Source: a bacterium (GTDB lineage: Bacteria > Acidobacteriota > HRBIN11 > JAKEFK01). Taken from it: a stretch of 43,912 nucleotides of DNA. The DNA is taken from the NCBI GenBank assembly GCA_022616075.1, contig JAKEFK010000236.1, forward strand, positions 1 through 43,912, in the 5' to 3' direction. Every line of letters begins with the position of its first letter. Position 1 is the first letter of the stretch. Below the pieces are notes generated by a model that saw only the letters and a list, made by a program, of their open reading frames with translations, had not been told where the DNA came from and made no database searches. Made by a program: the position numbers and the translations under genes. Below, one piece after another: positions 30,912 through 39,461 of the stretch.

Positions 30912-32402
30912 TTAAAAGCTCAGTGCCCGGAAACCGTTATCGCTTCCAACGTAAATCATAGAATTATGATAGCAAGCCGTCGAATTCATGGGAGCTTTTG
31001 CATCAAAGGCGCAGATTGCATTTCCGCCCGAATCGAGAATGTAGAAGATGCCATCGTTCGATCCCACCAGCGCAAACTGATTGACGATCAAAGGTGTTGC
31101 AGTCACCGGACCGCCGGTGGCAAATTCCGCGCTCTTTTTACCTGTTGCCTGCTGGTAGAAACTTACAGCGCCGGAATTGCCGCCCACACAAATGAAACTA
31201 CGACCATAGGCCGGCGAAGAATACATGGCGCCTGCATCGCGGTTCTCCCATACAATCTCACCCGTACTCCTTCTAATTTTGTAGAACACAGCGCCAAAAC
31301 TGCCAATGTAGACAAAGTCTCGAATGCTCAGAGCCGTGCTTCTGATTTTGCCTGATAAGCTGAGCTTCCACTTTTCTGCTCCCTGGATGCTCAGGCAATA
31401 GAGCTTTTCATCGTCGCTTCCCAGGATAATCTCATTCCGGTCCACCACCGGACTTGAAAATACCGGCCCCATCCCCTTTTTCCAGACAACGGATCCATTC
31501 TCGCGGTTCAGGCACCAGAGAAATCCTGTTTTCTGCGCGGGATTAATGCTTCCTACGTATACAAACGAATCATCATAATAGGCAGACGAGCGAATGTATT
31601 CACCTAGATTCCTTTTCCAGAGCATAGAGCCGTTTCGAATATTGATCGCGTGGAATGCCCCAAAATCATTCCCGATGTACGCCGTTTTGCAATCGATACA
31701 GGCCGTGCTTTCGATCCTCGCTCCGAGCCCGAGTTTCCAGATAATTTTTCCAGTTTGCGAGTCGATGCTGTAAAAATTTCCATCCCCTGAGCCGACAAAC
31801 AGATATTCACCAGCAACGACCGCCGAGCCCCAGACATCGCCGATGTCCGCTTTCCAGACTTCTTTCAGTGTTTTTCCTGCAGGCTGAAAAGAAGCATCAT
31901 TCACATGATTTGTGCGAGCGCCATTTGCTTTAAAACCGTACCAGTGAACGGTCCAATCACCCTTTAGTTCTCTTTGCAGTTGATTCAAATCTTCTTTGAA
32001 TTCGGGAACACTCGAATAGCGGAGCGACCGCACGTTCTGAAGCAATTTCACGATAATCGATTCAAACCGAACGGATATTTGGGGATTTCTTTCGCGAACC
32101 GCAGGAGGTCCATCCAGATAATGGCTGATCCTGAAAGGATTCCGCGTCAGCAGGAAATGTAGCAGCGCCCCAAATCGAAATAACGCTTCCGATACATCGT
32201 CTGTGAGGGGAGGATGAGCCGTGCTCCAGCGATTTCCATTTTCGACGTAAACATTTTTCGGACTCAACATCCGGAAACCGCCCGCCGAATCCTCCATTAT
32301 GTCGCAGAGTTGAAGCGCCCAGATCAGCGCTTCTTCTTCTGATGGATAGCGATTCTCCTTACGGATGAAATCTTCCAGCGATATTATTTTTGACGAATCC
32401 AT
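30912..32402 (-). CDS. Kinase C-lobe remnant fused to PQQ-type beta-propeller
   Basis: This 496-residue protein has no signal peptide, so it is probably cytoplasmic. Residues 1-147 look like the C-terminal lobe of a Ser/Thr protein kinase. ALIWALQLCDIMEDSAGG precedes a decayed catalytic loop MLSPKNVYV (45-53, with SPKN where xKPxN is usual and no HRD). Then come FRFGALLHFLLTRNPF (75-90) and RYSSVPEFKEDLNQLQ (128-143), which match kinase helices F to I. The N-lobe, Gly loop, ATP-Lys and DFG are missing, so it is a pseudokinase fragment. Residues about 180-496 are seven or eight PQQ-like propeller repeats (GSAVVAGEYLFVGSGDGNFY, SIDSQTGKIIWKLGL). It lies two bases after aroB and just before the AAA ATPase gene. 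The kinase assignment is my reading and needs structural comparison. Confidence 0.8.
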   Translation of the reverse strand: MDSSKIISLEDFIRKENRYPSEEEALIWALQLCDIMEDSAGGFRMLSPKNVYVENGNRWSTAHPPLTDDVSEALFRFGALLHFLLTRNPFRISHYLDGPPAVRERNPQISVRFESIIVKLLQNVRSLRYSSVPEFKEDLNQLQRELKGDWTVHWYGFKANGARTNHVNDASFQPAGKTLKEVWKADIGDVWGSAVVAGEYLFVGSGDGNFYSIDSQTGKIIWKLGLGARIESTACIDCKTAYIGNDFGAFHAINIRNGSMLWKRNLGEYIRSSAYYDDSFVYVGSINPAQKTGFLWCLNRENGSVVWKKGMGPVFSSPVVDRNEIILGSDDEKLYCLSIQGAEKWKLSLSGKIRSTALSIRDFVYIGSFGAVFYKIRRSTGEIVWENRDAGAMYSSPAYGRSFICVGGNSGAVSFYQQATGKKSAEFATGGPVTATPLIVNQFALVGSNDGIFYILDSGGNAICAFDAKAPMNSTACYHNSMIYVGSDNGFRALSF

Positions 32403-32404
32403 AT

Positions 32405-33493
32405 TTAATTCCGGAACCGGAGAATATAGTCCAGTCCTGTTTCTATTTCTTCCTGGCTAATGTCCTTCACAATTGTGACTTTTCCCGTCCTTTCAGGCAA
32501 GACGAAGCTCAATTTCTTCCCTGCTTTCTTTTTGTCATGTTTCAATGCATTGAGAATATCAGTCCTTTTCAAGTCGCCAAAAGGAACCATAGATTTTGAT
32601 CGAACGAGAATCGATTTCAATTTTTCAAATTCACCTGAATCCCACATGTTTCTGCGGATTGCTATCCATCCGGCTGCCAGCATCCCCCAGGCCACCGCTT
32701 CGCCATGGCGAAGCACTTTGTAACGCGTTGCCTGTTCTAACGCATGGCCGATGGTATGTCCAAAATTGAGAATCTTACGGAGACCAGATTCCCTTTCATC
32801 CTCTTCTACTACCTGGATTTTGATTGCAATGCATCGCGCAATCAAAGATCCGAGCATTTCCCGATCATAGGAAAGGATTTTTTCAACGTTTGCATGTAAC
32901 AACTCAAAAAGCTCCGGGTCAGAAATGACGCCGTACTTAATTGCTTCTCCCAATCCGGCAGAAAATTCTCGCGGCGGTAAACTTTCCAACAGCGCCGGAT
33001 CGGTGATTACAATCCTTGGCTGATAAAAACTGCCGATCAAATTTTTGGCTTTTGGATGATTCACAGCCACTTTTGCTCCGATACTGCTGTCCGATTGCGA
33101 AAGCAGGGTCGTCGGAATCTGAATCAAATCCAGACCGCGCATGTAAGTGGAAGCGGCAAATCCCGCAAGATCTCCAATCACACCACCGCCAAAAGCAATC
33201 ACGGCTGAACGGCGGTCTGCGCCCTTCTTCAACAAGAAATCCTGGATCCGTTTCCAGTATTTTAAGTCCTTCGAAGTTTCACCCGGAGGAGCCAGAAAGT
33301 GATGAAAGGGGGCGCCACGCAGGGCCTCTTCCAGACGCCTGCCCTGATGCCTGAATACGTTCCGGTCACTAATAACGTAGAAGGGCCCAGGAATGTTCTC
33401 CTGGTCCAGGATCGACTTCAATTGGTTCAAAATTCCCCATTCAAAATGGACCCTATACGTGCGATCTGTTGCGCTCTTGCAGGTGAACTCCAT
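32405..33493 (-). CDS. aroB: 3-dehydroquinate synthase
   Basis: This 362-residue enzyme is the second enzyme of the shikimate pathway. It converts DAHP to 3-dehydroquinate using NAD+ and a divalent metal. Marks are the NAD-binding FGGGVIGDLAGFAASTYMRG, IQIPTTLLSQSDSSIGAKVA, GLGEAIKYGVI with the metal Glu, and the metal His in LNFGHTIGHALE. A further metal His is in RHGEAVAWGM. The start ATG 33493 fits the family N-terminus, although the ribosome-binding site is weak. A TTG 11 codons further upstream falls in a palindromic repeat. The gene after it starts two bases beyond its stop. Confidence 0.96.
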   Translation of the reverse strand: MEFTCKSATDRTYRVHFEWGILNQLKSILDQENIPGPFYVISDRNVFRHQGRRLEEALRGAPFHHFLAPPGETSKDLKYWKRIQDFLLKKGADRRSAVIAFGGGVIGDLAGFAASTYMRGLDLIQIPTTLLSQSDSSIGAKVAVNHPKAKNLIGSFYQPRIVITDPALLESLPPREFSAGLGEAIKYGVISDPELFELLHANVEKILSYDREMLGSLIARCIAIKIQVVEEDERESGLRKILNFGHTIGHALEQATRYKVLRHGEAVAWGMLAAGWIAIRRNMWDSGEFEKLKSILVRSKSMVPFGDLKRTDILNALKHDKKKAGKKLSFVLPERTGKVTIVKDISQEEIETGLDYILRFRN

Positions 33494-33522
33494 GGCTTCA
33501 TAGTTTAATCGATAGCGTGTAA

Positions 33523-33586
33523 ACAAAGTAGCGCGGGCGTCCTCGCCGGCGGAGCTCTAGCAGCCGGGACGGCCGCTCTACATTGC
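33523..33586. repeat. Palindromic repeat, ACAAAGTAGCG family (copy 3, decayed)
   Basis: The left end ACAAAGTAGCGCGGGCGTCC is well kept. The right end (GACGGCCGCTCTACATTG, to 33585) carries several changes relative to the other copies. It lies between the HtrA-like gene stop (33588) and the aroB start. Confidence 0.75.
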
Positions 33587-33587
33587 C

Positions 33588-34589
33588 CTACCGGAACTCA
33601 GGATGTATTTGAATTACTTTTTTGTCGGTGCCGCGCAATATGGTGAGAGTTGCATTCGTGCCTGTCTCTTTTTCAGCCAGGCATCGGTGGAGAACATCGA
33701 TTCCGGGAGTTGGATGACCATCGAAGGCGACAATGAGATCTCCTTCGCGAAGTGACACGCGCCATGCCGGACTGTTTGGCTCTACGGATGCAACCAGGAT
33801 TGCAGATTCGATATTCAAACCATGATAGCGAACAATCCGCCGGTGCAGCGGCACATTTTGGCCCGCAACACCGAGGTAGCCTCGAACAATCTTGCCTTCT
33901 TTGATGAGTCGTGCGGCAACATATTTCGCTGTGTTGATTGCAATCGCAAAGCAGAGTCCTTGCGCCGGAAGAATCACCGCTGTGTTTACTCCAATCACCT
34001 GTCCTGCTGAATTGACCAGTGGACCGCCTGAATTGCCCGGGTTCAACGCGGCATCCGTTTGAATGACATTATCGATTAGACGACCTGACTTGGAACGCAA
34101 AGAACGACCCAAAGCGCTCACAACACCGGCGGTGACCGTCGTTTGAAATCCGAACGGGTTTCCAACTGCAATGGCGAGTTGTCCCACGCGAATTTTTTGA
34201 GAGTCGCCAAATTCAACGGGAATAATTCTGGAACCGTCAACGCGGATCACAGCAATGTCCGTGTCCGGATCATCGCCGACCAGGGTTGCCCTCAGCTTAC
34301 GTCCGTCGGATAGTGTGACATCCACGCGGGAAGCTCGACTCACAACATGGCTGTTCGTCAAAATGAAACCATCCGGTGTAAAAACAAAACCGGAACCGCC
34401 TCCGTGCTGCTCTCTTGATCCAGAAAAACCGGATTCAATATTCACAACTGAAGGGCTGATCTTCTCCGCTGAAGTGATGACAGCACGTGAATAAGCATCG
34501 AGAAGTTGTTCATCCTTTTCGATTTCAGAGATGGGTTGTGAAATTCCATCAGCTGAAGCAAAGCTGGAAACAAAGCGAAAATCAGGCAT
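33588..34589 (-). CDS. HtrA/Deg-like trypsin-fold serine protease with one PDZ domain, no signal peptide
   Basis: This 333-residue protein has a catalytic triad of H81 (LTNSHVV), D111 (PDTDIAVIRVD) and S187 (LNPGNSGGPLV). The chymotrypsin-fold domain spans about 35-225 and a single PDZ domain about 235-330 (ILVASVEPNSPAWRVSLREG, DLIVAFDGHPTPG). Unlike typical DegP/DegS proteins there is no signal peptide or membrane anchor in the chosen form, so it may be cytoplasmic. ATG 34589 is preceded by GGAGG with six bases spacing. An earlier in-frame ATG (34646) lies upstream of that ribosome-binding site and adds a hydrophilic segment only. It is divergent from the S9 peptidase gene. Confidence 0.92.
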   Translation of the reverse strand: MPDFRFVSSFASADGISQPISEIEKDEQLLDAYSRAVITSAEKISPSVVNIESGFSGSREQHGGGSGFVFTPDGFILTNSHVVSRASRVDVTLSDGRKLRATLVGDDPDTDIAVIRVDGSRIIPVEFGDSQKIRVGQLAIAVGNPFGFQTTVTAGVVSALGRSLRSKSGRLIDNVIQTDAALNPGNSGGPLVNSAGQVIGVNTAVILPAQGLCFAIAINTAKYVAARLIKEGKIVRGYLGVAGQNVPLHRRIVRYHGLNIESAILVASVEPNSPAWRVSLREGDLIVAFDGHPTPGIDVLHRCLAEKETGTNATLTILRGTDKKVIQIHPEFR

Positions 34590-34640
34590 TGATTCCTCCC
34601 ATCCATCATGAAGATCGCCACGATTGGCGAAAATGTCCAA

Positions 34641-34655
34641 TTTCACGATGTGAAA
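34641..34655. promoter_or_regulatory. Inverted repeat TTTCAC-GAT-GTGAAA in a divergent intergenic region
   Basis: A perfect six-base inverted repeat with a three-base centre lies midway in the 127-bp gap between the HtrA-like and S9 peptidase genes. It could be an operator for either gene. No convincing -35/-10 pair was identified beside it; TATATT at 34684-34689 is one possible -10 on the plus strand. Confidence 0.3.
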
Positions 34656-34716
34656 CGCTCTACAAAGATAAAAAGCAACCCTGTATATTTAGAGTTTGCC
34701 ATTTCAAAGGAGCGCC

Positions 34717-36750
34717 ATGAAAAAAACGTTAATGATCATTCTCCTCCTCTTCCTACCGGCCACTGTATTCGCGCAGGGAAAAAGAAATCTAACGGTTGAC
34801 GATTTGTTCGCTTTCAAAGATGTGAACGATCCACAAACATCCCCTGATGGAAAATGGATTGCTTATGTCGTTGAAACGATGAATGCAGAGAAAGACAAGG
34901 CCAACAAAGATATTTATATGGTCCCGGTCGCCGGGGGAGAGGCGGTTCAATTAACGACACATGAAGAAGAGGACAGCCATCCACGCTGGAGCCCTGATAA
35001 CAAGTATCTTGCATTCTTTTCAAAACGAAACAAGAAGAAACAAGTTTTCCTGTTGAATCGAAGCGGCGGCGAAGCAATGCAGTTGACTGAAGTCAAACAG
35101 GGAGTCTCCGATTTTACATGGTCGCCGGACAGCAAGAGATTGGCGCTTGTGATTAACGATGCGGATCCCGATGCGCCGCTGGATGATGACAAGGAAAAAG
35201 AGAAAGAAAAAACGAAAAAGCCGGTGGTGATCACGCGGCTGCAATTCAAATTCGATGAATATGGGTACCTCAAGGAACTTTACGATCACATTTACACACT
35301 GGATGTTCAAAGCAAACAGCTAAAACAGATCACGTCCGGTCCATACAACGATGGCGGTGAGGTTTGGAGCTCAGCTTCCTCGTCGCCACAGTGGAGTCCA
35401 GATAGCAAACAGATCGCGTTTGTCAGCAACCGGTCAGAGCATCCGGATGCGAATCGCAACACGGACATTTTTCTTGTTTCGGCGGAAGGGGGTGAGGTAA
35501 AAAGACTCACGACCAATGAGGGACCCGATGAAGCACCGCAATGGAGTCCGGATGGAAAGTGGATTGTATACCAGGCACAGCATCAACCAGATTTGATCTG
35601 GTATGACACAACAGAAGTCATGGTGATTCCCGCAAGGGGCGGAGCGCCGAAAGTGCTCACGCGAGAGTTGGACCGGAACTGCTTCATGCCGCGATTCAGC
35701 GGGGACGGACGCACCATTTTCTTCATCCTGGAACATGAAGGCAAACAATTGCTTGCCTCTGTCTCTGCGACCGGCACTGGCTTGAACAAAAATGTTGGAG
35801 GCGAAAACGTTGTCTATGATTACGATTTCGGTCCGAATCAATCAGTCATCCTTCTCGCTTCCAGAACCACATTGCCTGCTGAGATTTTTCATTCAACCGG
35901 CGGCAAAAGCAAACAGCTCACTTTCACAAACACAAAGGTAGTGGAAGGAATTCAACTCGGGACAACAGAAAGAGTTCGTTACAAAAGCAAAGATGGAACT
36001 TCCGTGGAAGCTTTCGTCGTAAAGCCCGCTTCTTTTGATGCATCCAAAAAGTATCCGCTCGTGCTCTGGCCGCATGGCGGACCAACATCACAATACATGG
36101 AGGATTTCGATTTTCGCGCGCAACTGTTTGCAGCCAGCGGCTATGTAGTCTTGCTTGTGAACCCGAGAGGCTCCACCGGCTACGGTGAGGAGTTTTGTAA
36201 AGCCATTTTTGCCGACTGGGGAAATAAAGACTACGAAGATGAAATGGCAGGAGTGGATCATCTGATCTCGCTGGGTTATGCAGATGGCGAAAAAATGGCT
36301 GTCGGAGGATGGAGTTACGGTGGAATGATGACCGATTTCATCATCACAAAGACAACTCGATTCAAGGCCGCGATGTCGGGCGCCAGCGAAGCGAACTACT
36401 TTATGGACTACGGCGTGGATCATTATCAGTACGAATGGGAAAAAGAGATCGGACTCCCCTGGGAAAGACCGGAGCTGTACATGAAGCTTTCTCCGTTTTT
36501 TGACATTGAAAAAGTGAAGACGCCCACTCTTGTGATGTGTGGAGAATCGGACCAAAACGTCCCTTTAATTAATTCAGAACAGATCTTTCAGGCACTGAAA
36601 CGATTAGGAATCGACACGATGCTCGTTGTCTACCCGGGTGAACCACATGGTATCAATACGCCTTCGTATCAGAAAGATCGCTTCCAAAGATACATGGCGT
36701 GGTTTGATTACTACCTGAAAGGAGCTCCCAGCAAAGTCCCGGCGAAGTAG
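34717..36750 (+). CDS. Secreted S9-family prolyl oligopeptidase-type peptidase
   Basis: This 677-residue protein begins with a signal peptide (MKKTLMIILLLFLPATVFAQ). A TolB/WD40-like propeller follows, with repeats such as HPRWSPDNKYLAFFSKRN, QWSPDSKQIAFVSNRS and QWSPDGKWIVYQ (about 30-400). The C-terminal alpha/beta hydrolase has Ser533 in GGWSYGG, Asp612 in CGESDQNVP and His644 in GEPHGIN. It resembles acylaminoacyl or dipeptidyl peptidases that degrade short peptides in the periplasm. The ATG at 34717 has AAGGAG (34707-34712) four bases upstream; an in-frame ATG seven codons earlier was rejected. A sugar dehydrogenase gene follows after 49 bases. Confidence 0.95.
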   Translation: MKKTLMIILLLFLPATVFAQGKRNLTVDDLFAFKDVNDPQTSPDGKWIAYVVETMNAEKDKANKDIYMVPVAGGEAVQLTTHEEEDSHPRWSPDNKYLAFFSKRNKKKQVFLLNRSGGEAMQLTEVKQGVSDFTWSPDSKRLALVINDADPDAPLDDDKEKEKEKTKKPVVITRLQFKFDEYGYLKELYDHIYTLDVQSKQLKQITSGPYNDGGEVWSSASSSPQWSPDSKQIAFVSNRSEHPDANRNTDIFLVSAEGGEVKRLTTNEGPDEAPQWSPDGKWIVYQAQHQPDLIWYDTTEVMVIPARGGAPKVLTRELDRNCFMPRFSGDGRTIFFILEHEGKQLLASVSATGTGLNKNVGGENVVYDYDFGPNQSVILLASRTTLPAEIFHSTGGKSKQLTFTNTKVVEGIQLGTTERVRYKSKDGTSVEAFVVKPASFDASKKYPLVLWPHGGPTSQYMEDFDFRAQLFAASGYVVLLVNPRGSTGYGEEFCKAIFADWGNKDYEDEMAGVDHLISLGYADGEKMAVGGWSYGGMMTDFIITKTTRFKAAMSGASEANYFMDYGVDHYQYEWEKEIGLPWERPELYMKLSPFFDIEKVKTPTLVMCGESDQNVPLINSEQIFQALKRLGIDTMLVVYPGEPHGINTPSYQKDRFQRYMAWFDYYLKGAPSKVPAK

Positions 36751-36799
36751 ACAGACTTTCGGACAGGATATATCTTTTGAAGAAGAGTGATGTTTTACT

Positions 36800-37921
36800 A
36801 TGGCCAGAGTTATTGCGACTTGCCTCTTTCTGGTTTTGTTTTTTGCGGGTGCTGAAGCTCAAATCAAACTCGTTTCTGTTGCGGCAAATCTCGACAAACC
36901 CGTAGATATTGTCCATGCTGGAGACGCATCCGGCCGGCTATTCATCGTTCTGCAGGGTGGCAAGATTGTTGTCTACGACGGCACAAATGTTTTGACGAAG
37001 CCATTTCTGAGTATTCAGACTTCCGTAACCTGTTGCGGAGAACAGGGACTCCTCAGTCTGGCGTTTCATCCCGATTACGAAAACAACAGACTCTTTTATG
37101 TGTATTACGTGGACTCTTCAGGAGATCTGGTTCTTGCCCGGTTCAAAACTTCCGCCAATCCGAATGTTGCGAGGAAACGTTCCAAGAGAACTCTTTTGAA
37201 AATTTCTCATCCGAATTTCGGTAATCATAATGGCGGCAAACTTCAGTTCGGCAGAGATGGTTATCTGTATCTTTCTGTTGGAGACGGTGGTGGCGGAGGT
37301 GATCCAAACAACAATGCGCAGAATCTCGGCAGCTTGCTCGGGAAAATTTTGCGAATCGATGTTGATAGCGCTTCACCGTACGCAATCCCGCCGGACAATC
37401 CATTCGCAAACCGTCCGCCCGCAAGACCTGAAATCTGGTCTTACGGTCTTCGCAATCCATGGAGAATCGCATTTGACAGTCGAAGAGGCGGCCTTTATAT
37501 CGGTGACGTTGGACAGGGTGAGTGGGAGGAGATCAACTACCAGCGAAGGAAAAGTCCCGGAGGCGTGAATTATGGTTGGCGCAAGATGGAAGGAAAGCAT
37601 TGTTTCAATCCTTCCTCAAACTGCAACAGTCCCGGACTCAAGCTTCCCATTGTTGAGTACAACCATTCACAGGGATGCTCTGTCACGGGCGGTTTCGTTT
37701 ATCGCGGGAGCGCAATCCCTGCTTTAGCAGGCACTTATCTTTTTGCCGACTACTGTTCCGGAGTTATTTCGGGAGCAAAACGTTCTTCCGGAAAGTGGAT
37801 CGTTTCTCCATTGCTATCGAGTGGTAAAAATATCAGTACGTTCGGTGAAGATGAAAACGGCGAGCTTTACATCGCCCATCACTCCCCCACCGGCGAGATT
37901 TTCCGACTCGCCGAACAATAA
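36800..37921 (+). CDS. Secreted PQQ-dependent sugar dehydrogenase-like protein (YliI/HHIP-like propeller)
   Basis: This 373-residue protein has a signal peptide (MARVIATCLFLVLFFAGAEA). A six-bladed propeller of the soluble aldose dehydrogenase family follows. Marks are CCGEQGLLSLAFHPDY with vicinal cysteines, NHNGGKLQFGRDGYLYLSVG, DGGGGGDPNNNAQNLGSLLG, IWSYGLRNPWRIAFD and IGDVGQGEWEEINY. These include likely PQQ and calcium site residues (His in GNHNGGKL, Arg in GLRNPWR). It would oxidise aldose sugars in the periplasm if PQQ is available; no pqq genes are in this window. The Shine-Dalgarno sequence is weak. It may be co-transcribed with the S9 peptidase. Confidence 0.9.
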   Translation: MARVIATCLFLVLFFAGAEAQIKLVSVAANLDKPVDIVHAGDASGRLFIVLQGGKIVVYDGTNVLTKPFLSIQTSVTCCGEQGLLSLAFHPDYENNRLFYVYYVDSSGDLVLARFKTSANPNVARKRSKRTLLKISHPNFGNHNGGKLQFGRDGYLYLSVGDGGGGGDPNNNAQNLGSLLGKILRIDVDSASPYAIPPDNPFANRPPARPEIWSYGLRNPWRIAFDSRRGGLYIGDVGQGEWEEINYQRRKSPGGVNYGWRKMEGKHCFNPSSNCNSPGLKLPIVEYNHSQGCSVTGGFVYRGSAIPALAGTYLFADYCSGVISGAKRSSGKWIVSPLLSSGKNISTFGEDENGELYIAHHSPTGEIFRLAEQ

Positions 37922-37927
37922 TTTTTT

Positions 37928-37977
37928 AACGCAGAGGCGCAGGGACGCAGAGCTTTAAAAATTGTATGTTCCTCTGC
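37928..37977. repeat. Palindromic repeat, CCGCAGAGACGC family (copy 4, shortened right arm)
   Basis: AACGCAGAGGCGCAGGGACG followed by CAGAG (37928-37952) has only a short matching right arm, CCTCTGC (37971-37977). It follows the dehydrogenase stop and precedes the convergent diguanylate cyclase stop. Confidence 0.6.
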
Positions 37978-38008
37978 AGTACTAGCGACAATTTTCTTCT
38001 TTGTTTTT

Positions 38009-38869
38009 CTAACGCCGAACTACTTTGGGGGTTCTTAACAGTACACGAACAGGAGTTAAGTCACGGCTAGCGCGAAGAATTGTCTTTTCCAGTGACTCAC
38101 CGGTATGTCGTGTAGCGGTCCCCATGGAAAAAGTGATAGGTGCCTGACCCAGAGCGGCCTGGCGAAACCGGCGATTGATTCGGGAAACGATCGAGGAATC
38201 CACATTGGGAAGCAAAACCAGAAACTCATCATCTCCCATACGAATTACTCCGTCGCTCGCTCGTGCATATCTCATTAAGAAGTGGCTCATTTTTCGAAGA
38301 ACCTCTTCGCCCGTCTCATAACCGTACCTGTCATTAAACTGCTTGAAATGATCGATGAAGATGTAAATGCAACCCCAGTTCTTTTCAATTTCGATCATTC
38401 GTCTTTCAAATTCTTCCAGAAAGAGTCTGTTATAAGAACCTGTTAGCGGATCTCTCAAGCTTGGTTGTTCCAGAGCGCTACGCTCGGGACGCTTGCGGTC
38501 CGTGACATCCATAATGATCCCGTGATAAATCAAATCGCCCGTTTTTTCATCGTGAGACGCGTAGGAGATATCTAACAAGGTCATCAGGCGGCCGTCCGCT
38601 CTTCGCACGGATAGGTCCAGTTCACGCACCAGGCGATCCTGTCTGGGCATGGCCGGGTTCCGGTCATAAGGCTCCAGATTCAATCTTTCTCTTGCATTGC
38701 TCTGGCGAAGCTCTTTAATTGAAGAAAGACCTAAAATTTCAAGAAACTCTTCCGTAGCTTCCAGAAAATTCCCGTGAACATCGATTGTGTACAGGCCGAT
38801 TTTAAGGTTTCTAAACAGAGAACGAACGCTCTCAAGGTCTTTTAAAAGCTGGAAAGGAATGTTAGCCAC
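38009..38869 (-). CDS. PAS-GGDEF diguanylate cyclase
   Basis: This soluble 286-residue protein has a PAS domain (about 17-125; NLKIGLYTIDVHGNFLEATE, GIIMDVTDRK) followed by a GGDEF domain (about 137-275; RDPLTGSYNRLFLEEFERRM). The active-site signature is GDDEF (212-216), a variant that keeps the acidic residues, with FIDHFKQFND as the metal and guanine region. An inhibitory I-site RASD (203-206) lies five residues before GDDEF, as in feedback-regulated enzymes. It probably makes c-di-GMP in response to a PAS-bound signal. The start is GTG at 38869 preceded by a G-rich ribosome-binding site (GAGGGGGTG). Confidence 0.92.
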   Translation of the reverse strand: MANIPFQLLKDLESVRSLFRNLKIGLYTIDVHGNFLEATEEFLEILGLSSIKELRQSNARERLNLEPYDRNPAMPRQDRLVRELDLSVRRADGRLMTLLDISYASHDEKTGDLIYHGIIMDVTDRKRPERSALEQPSLRDPLTGSYNRLFLEEFERRMIEIEKNWGCIYIFIDHFKQFNDRYGYETGEEVLRKMSHFLMRYARASDGVIRMGDDEFLVLLPNVDSSIVSRINRRFRQAALGQAPITFSMGTATRHTGESLEKTILRASRDLTPVRVLLRTPKVVRR

Positions 38870-38924
38870 GGCACCCCCTCAAGGTAACTTTCGTTAACCG
38901 GCCCAAAGCAAGTTGTATTTCGTT

Positions 38925-39362
38925 TTAAAGTTTTGCTTTTGTCGCCAGTGTATCGTATTGCGCATCTTCAGTGCATGCGCCGCAGAGGGGATAATCCAGT
39001 AAACTCCATCCGGGCTCCAATACTCGGCCCATGTTGTCCATGACACCAACAAAACCTCCGCGGATATTCGATACATCGGAGTAGCCAAGTTGCGCAAGAA
39101 TTTCGCAGGCCCTTGCAGATCGAACCCCCGTTTTGCAGCCCACAACGAGCTTCGTTTCCTTAGTCAAGTTGGCTTCTACAACCTTTGGGAAGTCTTCATT
39201 GGGCATCATCCCCATGCCGGGCAAGAAATGCAAAATGGGAATATTGATCGCACGGATCGGATGCCCTTGTTGAAATTCCGGGACAGAACGGACGTCCAGG
39301 TATACAGTTTCCGGATCCTTTTGCAACTGATCGAGGGCTTCGTTAGCCCCTATCTCCTTCAT
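38925..39362 (-). CDS. Rhodanese-like sulfurtransferase
   Basis: This 145-residue single-domain protein has the rhodanese landmarks YLDVRSVPEFQQGHPIRAIN and the active-site loop VVGCKTGVRSARA with Cys76, then LAQLGYSDVSNIRGGFVGVM. It would carry persulfide sulfur or detoxify thiols in the cytoplasm. The C-terminal tail adds another CxxC (LCGACTED), which is not usual. The ATG at 39362 has GAGG nearby; a GTG five codons upstream (39377) is an alternative. An extended -10 promoter is seen upstream. The gene is divergent from kup. Confidence 0.93.
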   Translation of the reverse strand: MKEIGANEALDQLQKDPETVYLDVRSVPEFQQGHPIRAINIPILHFLPGMGMMPNEDFPKVVEANLTKETKLVVGCKTGVRSARACEILAQLGYSDVSNIRGGFVGVMDNMGRVLEPGWSLLDYPLCGACTEDAQYDTLATKAKL

Positions 39363-39391
39363 CTTCGCCTCTATCACCTCATGCTTGAATT

Positions 39392-39400
39392 ATTATAACA
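39392..39400 (-). promoter_or_regulatory. Extended -10 promoter for the rhodanese gene
   Basis: On the minus strand TGTTATAAT (39400 to 39392) contains a perfect TATAAT preceded by TGn, about 30 bases before the start codon. No good -35 is present, as is usual for extended -10 promoters. Confidence 0.5.
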
Positions 39401-39412
39401 GAACGACCAAAT

Positions 39413-39440
39413 TTGAAGAATCAGATGGTTCAGTTATACT
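39413..39440 (+). promoter_or_regulatory. Promoter candidate for kup
   Basis: TTGAAG (39413-39418) and TATACT (39435-39440) are separated by 16 bases. They lie about 20 bases before the TTG start codon at 39462. Confidence 0.5.
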
Positions 39441-39461
39441 TGGTCAACTTGAGAGTCATCG

